From Litoditis marina (lineage: Eukaryota > Nematoda > Chromadorea > Rhabditida > Rhabditidae): a DNA stretch of 64,000 nt. The position numbers were made by a program, and so were the translations under genes. The stretch lies in assembly GCA_964036275.1 (NCBI GenBank), contig OZ038437.1:16524090-16588089 (forward strand), in the 5' to 3' direction. The notes under the pieces are model-generated. The model had not been told where the DNA came from, made no database searches, and was given only the letters and a program-made list of their open reading frames with translations. This document shows positions 33,113-44,504 of the stretch, one piece after another; position 1 is the first letter of the stretch; every line of letters begins with the position of its first letter.

Positions 33113-33267
33113 GATCCACGCTGAAGCGAATCGACTTACTAGACTCGTCTTTGGAATTCGTCAAGCAACTCCAGGATGACTTATACTCATCCATTTCGAA
33201 CAACCATGATTCGGATTGTATCAGTTTTATACTGATTTTTTCTCATATTTATATTATTATGTTGTAA
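33113..33267 (+). CDS. Probable terminal exon, VKQLQDDLYSS type
   Basis: After GCAAATTTCCAG the frame RSTLKRIDLLDSSLEFVKQL, then QDDLYSSISNNHDSDCI, runs to TAA. The duplicate at 55791 keeps most residues (IDLLDSSLEFVKQLQDDLYS) but has a TAA and a 4-nt deletion. A relic with the same motif sits at 10.19 kb. The DDLYSS codons form the stem GGATGA-CTTATAC-TCATCC (33174-33192), matching the cassette hairpin in shape but with a wholly different stem sequence. Product unknown. Confidence 0.45.
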
Positions 33268-33644
33268 ATGAATATATCGTACATTATTTATCACATGAGT
33301 AGATTTTGGACACAATCTGTGGCTAATTTCGTTCTACAAAGAATTGTTTATGTCTGCAATTGCCTGTGTATTACAACGACTAAAGGCTACAGTTGAAAGT
33401 AAAGATATCCAAGACTCATCTTAGATGAGTTTAAACTCCGTTTTTACTACACCTTATATCACAATCCAAGCCATTTCACATTTTTGTAGTGAAGGATTCC
33501 GTGAAACCTTGTTGAAGATAAGTCTTGTAATATCAATATTTAGAACGAGACACGTGATCTCAAACGTAATCACCCAGTCATTAAGTTGTTTTTGCATTTC
33601 TACAACAGAAAAGGTTTTTGCCGACGGGTGTCGGTTTTCTTCGC

Positions 33645-33661
33645 GCGCGAGCGGTTCGCGC
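33645..33661 (+). repeat. GC hairpin D (GCGCGA-gcggt-TCGCGC)
   Basis: Family member with a 6-bp stem; GACTTGTTCGAGACAGACACA and GTTGCTGCCAGCG follow. About 360 bp upstream of cassette 14. Duplicated at 56178. Confidence 0.65.
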
Positions 33662-34021
33662 GGCGTGCGACTTGTTCGAGACAGACACAGGCTGGTCAAT
33701 GTTGCTGCCAGCGTTTTGTCCAAACTATCCTGTTGATTGTTGAAAATGGCGAATCTGTTTTTTTCATTTAACACGACGCCATCATCCAAAACGGTTCATG
33801 TTGATAAAAAAACCAGGAAACTTTCCCAGAATTGTTGTGTATTTTTGCCTGTATCACAAAATTGAAAAACAACTACTCCTGTTTTTAAAGGTTTATGTTT
33901 TTTTACAAATCACATTTTCGTTGTGATTTCAATTATTGCTTTCTCTCACTTTCCTTCTCTCCTTCTCTCTCTCTTTCTCCGGTGACTCTTCTCTTTTGGA
34001 ATCAATCATATACTGATTCAG

Positions 34022-34097
34022 ATGTTTTTATCATCGATGGCTCGACATAAATTCGAGCATTTATCAATTGATGTGGATGTATCTACGCATAATACAG
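34022..34097 (+). repeat. Hairpin cassette 14, fully open
   Basis: Follows ACTGATTCAG and ends AATACAG|GTGATT. HP2 (34040-34058) is GCTCGA-CATAAAT-TCGAGC, compensated at the second pair. The whole 76-nt cassette is open in the family phase (CFYHRWLDINSSIYQLMW...), so it could be a functional exon. Confidence 0.7.
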
Positions 34098-34479
34098 GTG
34101 ATTGTTCTCTGTCCTTTTTAGATTCGGGTTCCAATGGCATAATGAAAAAAAACTTTCGGTTCTCACTCCCCACCTAAACAAACTTCTGATGAGCATATCG
34201 CGAGTCATACCAGCTTCACGTACTGTTTCGTCGGCTATAAAACACGCTCGCATACGAGAAAGTACGCAAACTCATGCACTGCGGGTTTAATCAACTGCAT
34301 ATCAGAAGAGAAAAGCGAGGATGTGGTTAGTCATACGGTCTTCACCCATTTATCACGCATATAAAAGCTTGAGAATATTTTTTTGTGGCCTATCCGGCAC
34401 CCTATCGATGGAACTACCTAAAAATTTGGTTTCCATACTTTTTTACTTTTTATTAAGTCCTCTCTTGTTTGTTGTTGGA

Positions 34480-34592
34480 GACACCGGTCTAACAGGTCCG
34501 ATGTCGGCAATGGTCGTGATAAACAGTTCGATCGAACCGAGACAAGACTTTGCTTCGTGCCCCATCGGTTATAGAACTACTGAAAACACTGG
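34480..34592 (+). CDS. RQDFASCP exon, copy 2
   Basis: Open frame GDTGLTGPMSAM...IEPRQDFASCPIGYRTTENT ending CTGGAT|GTGAGTTC, a strong donor. An upstream hydrophobic stretch (about 34420-34480, VSILFYFLLSPLLFVVG) could be a signal or membrane segment if it is the same exon. The RQDFASCP core is shared with 27.46 kb. No domain recognised. Confidence 0.4.
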
Positions 34593-35037
34593 ATGTGAGT
34601 TCAAGATTCAATGTTTACTCGGGAGATATTCCAGTTAAATATGACACATGATGCTTATAACAATGAAACTTTAAAATGGTGATTCTCGTTTTTCGGAAGG
34701 AAAAAACGCTATCGGGTCAGAGAAGAAGAGACTAATAATAGTTTATTTGTTAATATGTAAGAGAACAGAATTCAAGCAGAAACTAGGTAATTGTGTAAAG
34801 TTAAGTCTTAAGAAAAAGGAAAGAAGAACGTGGTGATGAAAGCCGATAAAATCAAGAGACTGAACAATATAACTTTTTTTCTATAATTTTTAACCTAGAT
34901 CTGATGTCATTATTTGTGCGCTCGAACAAAACGGATCACGGCTTGTGATCCCACGAACCTATAGTCTTTATGTTCCCCACCAAGACAGCAAAAAACCTAA
35001 TCGACTGAGTGAAACAGGGCGACCGACCCTTGATTAT

Positions 35038-35207
35038 AGTACGTGTGCTAGAAGATTCCGGCTCCTTCATCCCATCCTGCGTCTCTCGCTCTGCCTCACT
35101 ATTTCTCGTCTCTTACATCCCGACAGGATTTAAGAGCAGAAAAATAGCGTATATTCGTGGAGACGCAGGATGGGATGAAGGTGACGGAACTTCTATCATA
35201 CGTACTC
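35038..35207. mobile_element. CTAGAAGATCCCGGCACC palindromic MITE, copy 2
   Basis: TGCTAGAAGATTCCGGCTCC... and ...GGTGACGGAACTTCTATCA arms with CATCCCATCCTGCGTCTC and its complement inside. More diverged than copy 1. Confidence 0.75.
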
Positions 35208-37406
35208 AGAATCCCGCAGACGGGGCCCGACTCATACACAAAACATTTCTTTTTGGTAGAAAAACCAACCATAACGGAGTAACCCACCAGTCTGTTTGGA
35301 TTCATGAAATTAGAATAGAACATTTAGAATATTCATTCAACACATTGATGTATTTGACACATAGTATCACATGGTCAGACACGCTACAGACACGTATGAA
35401 ACTAGATGCACGTGAAAGCACTCTCATTTCACAGGTGAACAACACATCGCGGCAGTCGAGAACTCAGATCGGATGGAGCTGCAGCCAACGTCTGCAGAAG
35501 AGAGAACATCATGATTGAGAAAAAAAGGGAGAGAGGAGTAATTCTGTAGAGGACAAGTTGGCGGGATAATAAACAAGTAAGTCTCTGCACGTTGTGGAAA
35601 AGCACTCGGAAATTGCTTGGATCACGTAGATCTGATTGAACTTTCTCAGAGAAGCGCTTCTAGTACTAGTGTACACTAGTGTTAGTTTTATTAGAATGAA
35701 ACATTGAGCACTTTTGAGCAGATTACTCATTTGGATTTCGGTCTGATGAAGGGTGAAACCGTAATTAACAACTGCCACCTGTTGGACAGAAAATTATTAG
35801 ATCATGGTTTACTACAAATTCGCATCCGCTTCACAAATCGCGTTCACAACATCGACAGCTTACGACATTTTGAAAAACATGCTGACACATATTCCAGATC
35901 AACAAGGATTCATACATTATCAATTTATCGTCATATTCACGAAGTTATTGGATTTTCAACCACTCCATCAAGACTTCGGAGGTAATATGTCAGTTTTCAA
36001 CTGAGAGAGAACTGAGACAAAACGGAGAAGATTCGCATTTGTACATCCAAGCCTTTTTTCCAAAAAAAATGTCATCGATTATAAGAATGGAGATTCAAAT
36101 TTTCATTTGATTGATAAGTTAATATTACCAGCTGATACAACATGATTCTGAAATTTGCATCACGTGAAGTTCACGTGAACTTGATGGCCGAACATTTTCA
36201 GTTTTGAACAAATGGAAATTTGTTCGAAGAATGAACGACTACTTCCCAACCTGAGCGAACCGCGTATCTATGTTTGAAAAAGATATCCATCAAATATGTG
36301 GTGGGTTTTGACATAATATAATATAAATACATAACTTCTCTTCGATTTGTATAACAAATAATGCCAGAATTCTCAAATTGTCCCTTTTGCTAGATAAAGA
36401 AATTTTGGTCTACTCACACTCAACGAATCTGAGTTCACTTGCTCAGTCATCATTCGTGCATCCTCATCTCATCTTGGTTAGAATTCTCTACCTTTCCGAT
36501 CACAAGTACGTGAGGAAGACGACTTAGAAGTTTTGAACTGAAGGAGTCTTAGTAGAAATGAAAAAGACATTATTGATATATCGTCGTATTTACGAGAAAA
36601 TTCCATTTTCCAACCACATCTCGGATGTTTCAATTTGGCAAACAGAACATCAGCATTCTAAATTCATGGATTTCGCCACTGGAAGTAGACGAATGTCTGT
36701 CTACTTTTTGTGTAATTAAATGTGTGGAACTTGAACACAATACAGAGTTATGAAAGGAGTAACAAACACAATTATAGAATTTGTTGTGGAATTGATTAGG
36801 ACAACTTTTTTTTCCCAGAGTTCTTGTGAGTCTGGCCGACTGCAATCTTGGAAAATTATCGGAGACGTTGTACTCGACTATTACTGGTCTCGTTATTAAC
36901 ACAGACTGTCCTGTCTAACCACAGAAGTTATTGAAATTGGGAATGTCACCTTATTCACAGGATCATGAAACATGAAGGTCAGTCCGGTCTGTACTTGTCA
37001 AAAATTCATAGATTAACTGATTATGATGCAACCAGGTTCTTGAGCAAAAATTAATTCGGTATGTCTGACTTTTAGTTTGATCAGTGCACACGAGGGGTTT
37101 GAAGAAGCGTTTCATCTGAATTTTCGAGGTAAGAACTAGCAATATAGTTTGATTATATTTTACTTGAAATTGTTATCCATTACGGTTCTTTCTGTCATAA
37201 AATCGTAGATTGAAAAGTGTGATGTAATGATGGATGTTTGAAACCATGTCATCGGAAGCACACGCTAAATGTAGCAAAGAATATAATAATTTAAGTTCCG
37301 TTTCTCATTTATGGAAACCGAATAGTGTCACAAAGTATTTGAGGTTTTCATGTTTTGTTAAGTCTTAAAGGAGGGCAGAATAGAAAGTTCAAATAATAGC
37401 AATAAT
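35208..37406. other. No supportable gene; cassette-poor interval
   Basis: Contains a possible badly degraded cassette at about 35850-35880, a half MITE (CATTCCTACTGAG family right end at 36480-36570) and TAGTTTGATC boxes near 37073 and 37142. Several open frames on both strands are unrecognised. BEL/Pao insertion follows. Confidence 0.4.
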
Positions 37407-37411
37407 AATAT

Positions 37412-37712
37412 AGTCGCTTCGGGGGGTTAGATTCCCACGCTACGCTAATCAGCTGGTACAGGCCGCTGTGTGTATGACCTATACACAGCGCCGTAACTCA
37501 TTGTCTCTTCTTAAGTTACAACAGAACACTTCCTTCAATAAGGATTCATGATCTTCCAATGACAACCAACACACAAGTACAATAAAACACACAATAGAAA
37601 CAATAGAAAAACTACGCACCTCTCGTGCGGCTAACAAAGGCTGGCCTGCTCCTTTCAAGACCGCCCCCTCGGCGTTTAACAATAACAAAATGAAACTATC
37701 GCTTTCGCGACA
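37412..37712 (-). repeat. BEL/Pao LTR (3' LTR in element sense)
   Basis: 301 bp, apparently identical to 39423-39723 apart from the first base (A here, T there). Ends ...GCGACA, inverted to TGTCGC. Apparently identical LTRs indicate a recent insertion. Confidence 0.9.
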
Positions 37713-37788
37713 TTGGGGGGCCTAAATAGTGGTTCCATGCGCCTCCGCTATGACACACCATTGAACCGATTGAGAACTTTACTCAAAG

Positions 37789-38791
37789 TTACTCTACCTC
37801 CCCGCGGCCAATGTGATTCCTCATGTTTCGAAAGGACACATTCCGACTTACGGTCTGGTAATACCAGAAACTATGTTCGTACTCTGCGAACAGTCTAATT
37901 TGCACCTTGCAAATAAGAATAGGAGGGGCATAGAGCCCTTGCAATATCTTAATTGCCGAAGGATATTCCGAACCTTTTCTGGGAACTCTTTTGAGCGCTC
38001 TAGCAGCATCTCCCTCACATGCTTCTAGGAGCATTGTTAGTTTTTCGATGTCCGCGTACTCTTTTTGATGCACTACTGCCGAAAACAGATCCCAGAACCC
38101 GTCCCATTCACTAATTTGACCATCAAATTTGGGAATTTTTATCTCTCTGTTCAAAGAGAGTTTGTTACACAGGCTGGTGAGCACTGACACCTCAGGCGCT
38201 ATGTCTTCATCATCATCGTCGTCGTCGTCGTCGACTTCGTTGTCCAAACGAATGATAGATGTCTGAACACGAATTTCACGTGCCCTTTTTTTCCAAAACT
38301 ATCATAGCTTCATTTGAAGAATTGATGATCTCATCAAACTTTTTGTCAACCAGATATTTCTCTAAATTATTCTTGGCTAACCCTCCCAGAGTAGCATCAA
38401 ATGCCTGGATGTCCTCTACTTTGACGCTGACCTCCGCCAAGAAGTTTTCGACCGCTTCGATCTTCTTGTCTAGAGAGCTTGCTAACTCTCCAAGACTTGA
38501 TCGTTCTCTGTTCAAAAAGTGCTTTATTGCATCTTCATCGGTAGGAAAATCGAATTTCCTATCATACGGTTCACATTCCGTAGTCAAAGCTTGTGGATCT
38601 TTTATAAGCTTTGTTCCCTTAGTACGGGAGTACCTTAGTGTCGGATCTGGCCGAGCCATGCCACCTCTGACTGAATCCAATACTCTCTCTTTATGTAAAG
38701 AACACAACTGTAAGCGTGAAAAAGAGGAATAACTCTCAAGGGGCGTAACAGCTTCTGTACAATCTGCTATTACATATTGCATTAGCGCCAT
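37789..38791 (-). pseudogene. BEL/Pao gag-like gene (DUF1759 type), frameshifted
   Basis: Two minus-strand frames, 38276-38791 (upstream half, 171 codons) and 37789-38247 (downstream half). The second has an Asp run and then IPKFDGQISEWDGFWDLFSA, followed by LEACEGDAARAL, the signature of the DUF1759 region in BEL/Pao Gag proteins. The halves are in different frames, with the break near the A-run at about 38284-38292. After the DUF1759 region the frame loses family resemblance, consistent with an internal deletion of the rest of gag-pol. It encoded a structural, nucleic-acid packaging protein. Confidence 0.75.
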
Positions 38792-39422
38792 CCATTAGCA
38801 CGTTCACACGTTATCTGTATGTAGATCTTTCGCATGCCAAGCTCTCTCAAAACATGAGCAAGCAAATGCATTTTTTCGTACAGCCAGAAAAAATGACTGA
38901 ACCTGTGGGGACCGTTAATCGTAGAAGTTTGGCCAAAAATCTAGAAAAAACTCCCTACTACCCTTTACCGAGGGTGATTTTGAGAATACTTAATTAACGT
39001 ATTAACTCATTGCTGTGTTGCCCAGAGCTCTCTGCAACTTCCAGCACCGATTGATCGATCGAACGAAAATATAGCCATAGATTCGTTGGTGGTTTTACAA
39101 TAACCTTACTGCAATTACGTAACAATGTAATGCGTACTTGCACGTCTACCGTGTTTCGAAACCTTGAGTCTGCCTCACAGTACAAAATTCTACATAAAAT
39201 CCAATGGTACGTCTACCGGCTTTCATGAGAAGTTTCACTGTTTGTATCTATCTATGTAATATCTGTGTACTCGTCTCTAGTACCGTACTGAACCGTGCCA
39301 CGCGACCGCGCGTAACGTGAACCGACCGATAACGAAAACCAAATGTTTTGCATACCGTGGTGAGGTAGCGAATTCGTATCACCAAAAGTCAACTCTAACT
39401 TTTGGTTTTTGCCGATGCACCA

Positions 39423-39723
39423 TGTCGCTTCGGGGGGTTAGATTCCCACGCTACGCTAATCAGCTGGTACAGGCCGCTGTGTGTATGACCTATACACAGC
39501 GCCGTAACTCATTGTCTCTTCTTAAGTTACAACAGAACACTTCCTTCAATAAGGATTCATGATCTTCCAATGACAACCAACACACAAGTACAATAAAACA
39601 CACAATAGAAACAATAGAAAAACTACGCACCTCTCGTGCGGCTAACAAAGGCTGGCCTGCTCCTTTCAAGACCGCCCCCTCGGCGTTTAACAATAACAAA
39701 ATGAAACTATCGCTTTCGCGACA
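39423..39723 (-). repeat. BEL/Pao LTR (5' LTR in element sense)
   Basis: Partner of 37412-37712. Begins TGTCGC and ends GCGACA. The tRNA-Gly-type primer site lies just left of 39423. Confidence 0.9.
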
Positions 39724-39732
39724 AATAGACAT

Positions 39733-39798
39733 GAGAAAGTCATTACTTCGTGAAACGAATAGTTGCCTGATCCAACATCTATCAGACATAGTCAGGTA
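39733..39798 (+). CDS. LRET...SDI exon, copy 1
   Basis: ATGAGAAAGTCATTACTTCG reads MRKSLLRETNSCLIQHLSDI then a donor GTCAG|GTAACG. The copy at 58560 reads MNSILRETDNGLIPHISDIL with the same donor, so frame and chemistry are conserved. The start codon lies a few bases from the BEL/Pao LTR, which has probably cut this copy off from its 5' flank. Function unknown. Confidence 0.4.
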
Positions 39799-40528
39799 AC
39801 GATACTGCCTTTTGTTTGAAACCTGGAGCTTTAGTTATTTTTGTGAATTCCAGGAGAGTTCAGAAATACGAAACTAGACTGTTTCTGTTTCTATGTCTAG
39901 GTTTATCCCTCAGGAGCGCTCATCCCGTAGGGGCGCTAAAACGTACGTAATCAACTTTAATCTAACCATACAGCAGGTTTGATATTTATCTAAGAAGCGA
40001 TAGAATTAAACAACAAAAAGACAATATCACACGCCCTGCCAAAGCTCGTTATTTCAAACTCGATTTCAAACAAAGTGAAGAGAACAATGTACCTCCGTTG
40101 AAGTATATCCATTCCGCTCTGAGCTGTGTTTCATTACTTTTTGTAATCGTATTACGAGAAGTAACTCGTAACTGCTTGAATTCACCTTGCCTCCTCAATT
40201 TCCAGAAACAAACATCAATATCAGTATTCTACATTCAGAAATATATATATATTCAAATACGACTATTGTGAAACTATTTGAGGTGATTCCGATGTTTATT
40301 CCTCATGAAAAACTCAATTTTATTGCTTCTGTGTTCGCTGAAACAGTTTTACCTAATGGATTGAAGCGGAGTATGGCGATCTCAATTTTAGTAGTCTAAC
40401 TTATTTAGTTTTCATCTCTTCATGTGTCCAAGTCAATGAAGGTGTTTAGAAAGAAACATAAAATTTGTGATGAGATTAAACAACTAGCTCAGTGTTTTCA
40501 TAACACATTCATACAAGCTGTCTTTTAG

Positions 40529-40601
40529 GTTCATGAACTACCTTGGATTCGACATAGCTTCGAAACTACACTGAATTTCGAAGAGGACGATGACTTTCAA
40601 G
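40529..40601 (+). repeat. Hairpin cassette 15
   Basis: Follows CTGTCTTTTAG and ends CTTTCAAG|GTAACT. HP2 (40548-40564) is TTCGA-CATAGCT-TCGAA. The cassette phase gives FMNYLGFDIASKLH then TGA; another frame is fully open and shares the ending DDDFQ with MKYDFQ at 59970. Confidence 0.6.
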
Positions 40602-40870
40602 GTAACTTTCCACTGCCAATTAAATGCGAACTTCAAAAAATATTGATCTAATTCAAGCAAAATATCTCACCTTTCAGTTCAAAAAAAGAAAGACGATACA
40701 TTGTTAAGTTTGTGACAACTACAGGCTGATTGAACTATCTAGACGAAATTCAGATGGCGTGATCAGGTTTGGAATTCCCATTACCATTACAACAATCACA
40801 AGTTTTTCTCGGTCTCATTCACGGACAAAATTCAATGTGGTACAAGATTTCGTATTTTCTCAAATTCCAG

Positions 40871-40986
40871 ATGATTGCGAAAAGTCAAAATGGAAACTGC
40901 GAAGGGGACGACGATAAATATATCTTATCCTCTCATCAATTCGATATGTTGGAGCAATTTTATATCTCTGACGCGCCCAGGGCATG
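40871..40986 (+). CDS. Possible exon, acidic peptide
   Basis: Follows CTCAAATTCCAG directly at ATG. Reads MIAKSQNGNCEGDDDKYILS... DMLEQFYISDAPRA and ends GGGCAT|GTAAGTTT, a strong donor. Protein-like, no family recognised. It sits between cassettes 15 and 16. Confidence 0.4.
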
Positions 40987-41233
40987 TAAGTTTCATTTTG
41001 TCCCCAATCAAACTATTCCATTAAAATCGTGGTGAAAACACACGTATCTATGTTCATAAGAATATTTAGTGAAGTCGTTTATGAAAATGTTTAGAAACGA
41101 CCATACCAAAAAATTTATGACTCAACCGTTTTGCGTTTTTAGGAGGTTTTTCACACTATATCCCAGAGACACGAAAATTAGGAAAAAACATGATATTCCT
41201 TGACCTCATAACTGTATTGTTCTTTTTTTTCAG

Positions 41234-41313
41234 AAAAAAAAGCAATGCATACTTTATGATAGAGAGTTCGTCATATATACGGACTGCGTTTACTGTTGGA
41301 AGTAATATAAAAG
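41234..41313 (+). repeat. Hairpin cassette 16
   Basis: Follows TTTTTTTTCAG and ends ATAAAAG|GTAAAC. HP2 is altered to GTTCG-TCATATATA-CGGAC (41266-41284), a shorter stem and larger loop. Cassette phase reads QCILYDREFVIYTDCVYCWK then TAA, so the peptide pattern survives better than the hairpin here. Confidence 0.55.
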
Positions 41314-41818
41314 GTAAACAAACACTTTCAAATTGACTTTACTTAAAACGAGGTCTATTAGGTTCCCACAGTTTTTGTTCTCAGACTACTTTCATGACAT
41401 CTAGCAAAAATCGCCACGGCCAACTACTCCTGGTAAAGAACAAGTGTCACCGAGATTTGGAATCATGAGAGAAACAGTATAGAAAATAATTTATATAAGG
41501 TGTGTGTTCTGAACGAAGTGTGTATATCAGTAAATTATACTCATGTTCGTTCCGTTTGTATTTCTCAGATGAACAAGCTGCTCTAGCTTCAATTGAACAT
41601 ATAAAGTTTATCATCTTCATTCACATCGACTGTTTTTGTAAACAAGACTCAAAAATGGAGGAACTATTGTTTTATATTGTTTCTACCGTATGAACGTTAA
41701 GTGGAAAAAATTTGGGATCAGCAATCGTGCGCTTCGTTTCTGAAAATAACTACTGGGCGTTCAAACATTATTTGCAAATCATGAATGAAACATTATTATT
41801 TATTTCAGATTGATCGTA

Positions 41819-41880
41819 TTCAAAAGGATTGCCACACATTTCGATATACATTCTGATGATAATGCACTGTATTTCACATA
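41819..41880 (+). repeat. Degraded hairpin cassette (FDIHSDD)
   Basis: Follows TTTATTTCAG. CATTTCGATATACATTCTGATG keeps the HFDIHSDDN peptide but has lost the stem. Confidence 0.4.
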
Positions 41881-42506
41881 AATATGTTATGATTATGTCC
41901 ACTGCGGTACTTCGAATACCTCTGAAAACATGAATACGTGAAATTGAAACAAAGTGAAGTACACGTGGTGTACTTTATTACAAGACCACTCATGGGTACC
42001 AAAATTGAAAACTTCATCACTCCGTGCATAAATGTGATTGCTGTATATGCCATTGCTATTGAATGTAGGGACATTGATTGAAAAACGTTCTCAGACGTTT
42101 CGTTTACATTCGTTTAGTTTTATCATTCTACTTCGTCCCCTCTTTTTTGGGTCATTCAAAATGTCAGCAGATGGGACAATTTGATAAGAATGAGCCGATT
42201 ATTTTCATTATCTTGCTATTGCCAGCTCATCAACCGCAACTCACTCTACATTTCTTCATTATTGCGTTGTCTTGATTAAATAAGTGTGCTCTTTGAGAGA
42301 TGTACACACACCTTGTTTGCTCAGCATATTAATTTTTTCAAGACTTAGTATCATTGATATATTAAAAGAACAACCTAATATGTTGTCTTGTACTTTCTTC
42401 CTCATACAACAAAACTAGATATTTTCACGTATAACAATTTATGTCGTCCGGATGTGCAAGTCGGGGGCACTTTCAAGACCTTCACATTAAGATTTTTTTA
42501 TTAGAA

Positions 42507-42525
42507 ATTCGGCATTGATTCGAAT
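42507..42525 (+). repeat. Degraded cassette hairpin
   Basis: ATTCG-gcattgatt-CGAAT follows a T-run and TTAG. The five-pair stem is intact but the loop is enlarged. Confidence 0.4.
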
Positions 42526-42709
42526 AGTCCCAGAATAACCAAGGACTCTTCCTCATGCGTATTTGTTCAAAGTTTAAGAGTAGGAGTGTACGGCATCGGT
42601 ATTTCAGTACGAGAACAGTTTATGAAAATTTATAGTTCACATTTCTAATTCCATATTCTAGGCCTAGTTTGATGGTAAAAAATTGATAAACTAAAAGTCA
42701 AGTTTACAG

Positions 42710-42790
42710 GTACATATACGACCTCAAAGTTCGACTTATACTCGAACTATTCATGACTTGGATAAATCATTGACAGTGCAGTCCGATGCT
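42710..42790 (+). repeat. Hairpin cassette 17
   Basis: Follows AAGTTTACAG. HP1 GTAC-at-ATAC is weak; HP2 (42729-42747) is GTTCGA-CTTATAC-TCGAAC. Reads TSKFDLYSNYS then TGA. A TAGTTTGATG box lies 60 bp upstream. No clear donor. Confidence 0.6.
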
Positions 42791-43121
42791 CTATCGGATA
42801 TTGGAAGTACACCAAAAAAAAATGCAAAAGGCCATAAAGGGGTTTTGCGACATCACGTATTTTGGACCAGGTAAGTCCTACAGTAAACGGTTCAATTTGA
42901 TTTTTTTCTAGTAAAGAACTTCTTTAGTATTCGAACATCTGCCAAAATTTCTGGTGATTGAGAACAAGCTCTTTGTTGGCTGGTAAATATTGAGAAACAG
43001 CATATAAGCTCATTCAAAGTGCATGAATTGACTTTGGAAGAATGAGGAACCGCAAGAATGTTTATTTTAGATCACATTGTTTTGTAAACTTTTAAAAAGA
43101 AAAAAATTGTGTTAGAACTCT

Positions 43122-43361
43122 ATGGTTTTACTCGATTCCGGTAAAAAAACTACACTTGTCACTGCCGAGCTCGTGAGCCGGAAAAATAGCCAACGGCTGA
43201 AATTAAAAAAAAGCAAAATACAACCCCAATGTTTAGGTGGTTTTTCAACTAAAAGTCTATTGAAACACAGCACTGGTAAAATTACCAAGTCAAATAAAAG
43301 TCAAAAAAAAAGTTTAATAGTGATAGATAAAGATGATGCTAGTTTCAATTTGTTAGTTTAA
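43122..43361 (+). CDS. Possible coding ORF, Lys/Ser-rich
   Basis: 79 codons from ATG to TAA, strongly basic (KLKKSKIQPQ, KITKSNKSQKKS) with an acidic tail (DKDDASFN). No splice support and no recognised family; the composition could suit a nucleic-acid-binding or nuclear tail, but that is a guess. Confidence 0.25.
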   Translation: MVLLDSGKKTTLVTAELVSRKNSQRLKLKKSKIQPQCLGGFSTKSLLKHSTGKITKSNKSQKKSLIVIDKDDASFNLLV

Positions 43362-43829
43362 CGCTGGTGAAAAGATGCAATAGTTTCTATTGACGAGGTG
43401 TTCAACCTGGTTCCTTGTTATAATGTTAAAGGGTCCTTGAAGTCTGTTTTCAGTGTTAATGTTTAAAATTCACTCGAACCAAGCGATATCTCGGAATGGA
43501 ATACTACAATCAGAGAAACGAAAAGGGTCAGTCACTCAGGAAAAAAAACTAATAGTGTTATTCTTTTGTAATGAGCGAATATAAAATTCATTAACTCGAG
43601 TGATTCATGAATGGGAGAGTTTCTAGTCTGCTTTTATTGTTCATATTTTTTGAAAGAATGTGTATGCTCGATCAATTAAAGTTTTTATAGATGTACAAAA
43701 ATTATAAGCTGTAGTAAAAGTATTCGAAAATGACCACGAGAAACTTATGGTATATTCTGAATAAAGACAGTTCATGCAAAATAGACGAACCCCTTAATAC
43801 TGCACTACGTACAGACTACGAGATGAATA

Positions 43830-43935
43830 TAGTGTTAGTCAATTTCACATCTACGCGAAACATGATAAGCACTCAGAAACATGCAACGACAAAGTGCACG
43901 ATGTCTTATTGGAATGCCAAATCTACGTGACAATT
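43830..43935 (-). repeat. CACGTGAA...CTGACTAAC repeat, copy 3 (inverted)
   Basis: Reverse complement reads GTCACGTAGATTTGGCATTC... CGTGCACTTTGTCGTTGCAT... AATTGACTAAC, aligned with 8708 and 14090. Confidence 0.55.
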
Positions 43936-43975
43936 CAATATAACTCTAGTATACGATGAAATGTGGTATTTGCAG

Positions 43976-44035
43976 ATGAACTCCTCACACAAAGTTCGAC
44001 ATATATTCGAGCTGCTCATATTCGGAAGCTGTAGT
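43976..44035 (+). repeat. Hairpin cassette 18
   Basis: Follows GTATTTGCAG; possible donor GTAGT|GTAAAG. HP2 (43994-44012) is GTTCGA-CATATAT-TCGAGC, one G-U pair. Cassette phase reads TPHTKFDIYSSCSYSEAVV between stops. Confidence 0.65.
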
Positions 44036-44504
44036 GTAAAGATGTGTCAGCCTTAGCCACATATAGGAAACACAATCATCAATGCGTTCCACAATTCCAA
44101 GATTGACATACCTTCAATCAAACGTCGTATATAAATAAAATTACTTCATAAATATTTGTAGTTTGATTGTGTTGGTTTTCGTGAACTTGAGACATAAGAA
44201 CTTGTGAAAACACTTTTTTTATGTGCAATGAGTATAAACAGAAAACCATTTTTTCATATTATGTTACGACATTTTTCGACTTTTAACGTTTGGTTCAAGA
44301 ACATTGTGTAGAGTTTTGTTGTATAGGTGTGAAGACTTTGTTTGTCATCATGTTTCGAGAATCGCGACCATCGTAGTACGTATGAAAACATGGACGCAGC
44401 AAATGCGTGATGTCGAATTCCACAAAACAAATTCCACTCATCCAACAGTTGAAATTCGTAATGGAGAATCAAATAACTACAGTGACCGTATTCACTAACT
44501 CAAA

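Larger units (their letters stand above)
31637..34100 (+). repeat. Segmental duplicate B, copy 1
   Basis: About 2.4 kb colinear with 54340-56700 by eye: GTTGCATATTAACTTTTGATG, the CT-rich tract, cassette 13, the TGTAGTTTGATC pair, the DDLYSS exon, GC hairpin D and cassette 14. Clear sequence divergence and indels show it is not recent. Confidence 0.85.
37412..39723 (-). mobile_element. Non-autonomous BEL/Pao LTR retrotransposon
   Basis: Two 301-bp LTRs flank about 1.7 kb holding only a gag-like gene on the minus strand. Next to the right-hand (5') LTR the minus strand reads TGGTGCATCGGC, a 12-nt match to the 3' end expected for tRNA-Gly(GCC), so it is a good primer binding site. Pol (protease, RT, RNase H, integrase) is absent. 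Flanks AATAT and AATAG are a near-matching 5-bp target duplication. With young LTRs but no pol and a frameshifted gag, this copy most likely moved using proteins from a relative. Confidence 0.85.

Noticed and set aside
33454..33789. Minus-strand 111-codon ORF.
   Set aside because: It is antisense through GC hairpin D and is not kept in the segmental duplicate.
35009..35518. 169-codon + strand ORF.
   Set aside because: Its first part runs through a palindromic MITE and the rest has no recognisable features or conserved duplicate.
37479..39789. Minus-strand ORFs inside the two LTRs (same ~66-residue sequence twice).
   Set aside because: They are the repeated LTR sequence itself, not genes.
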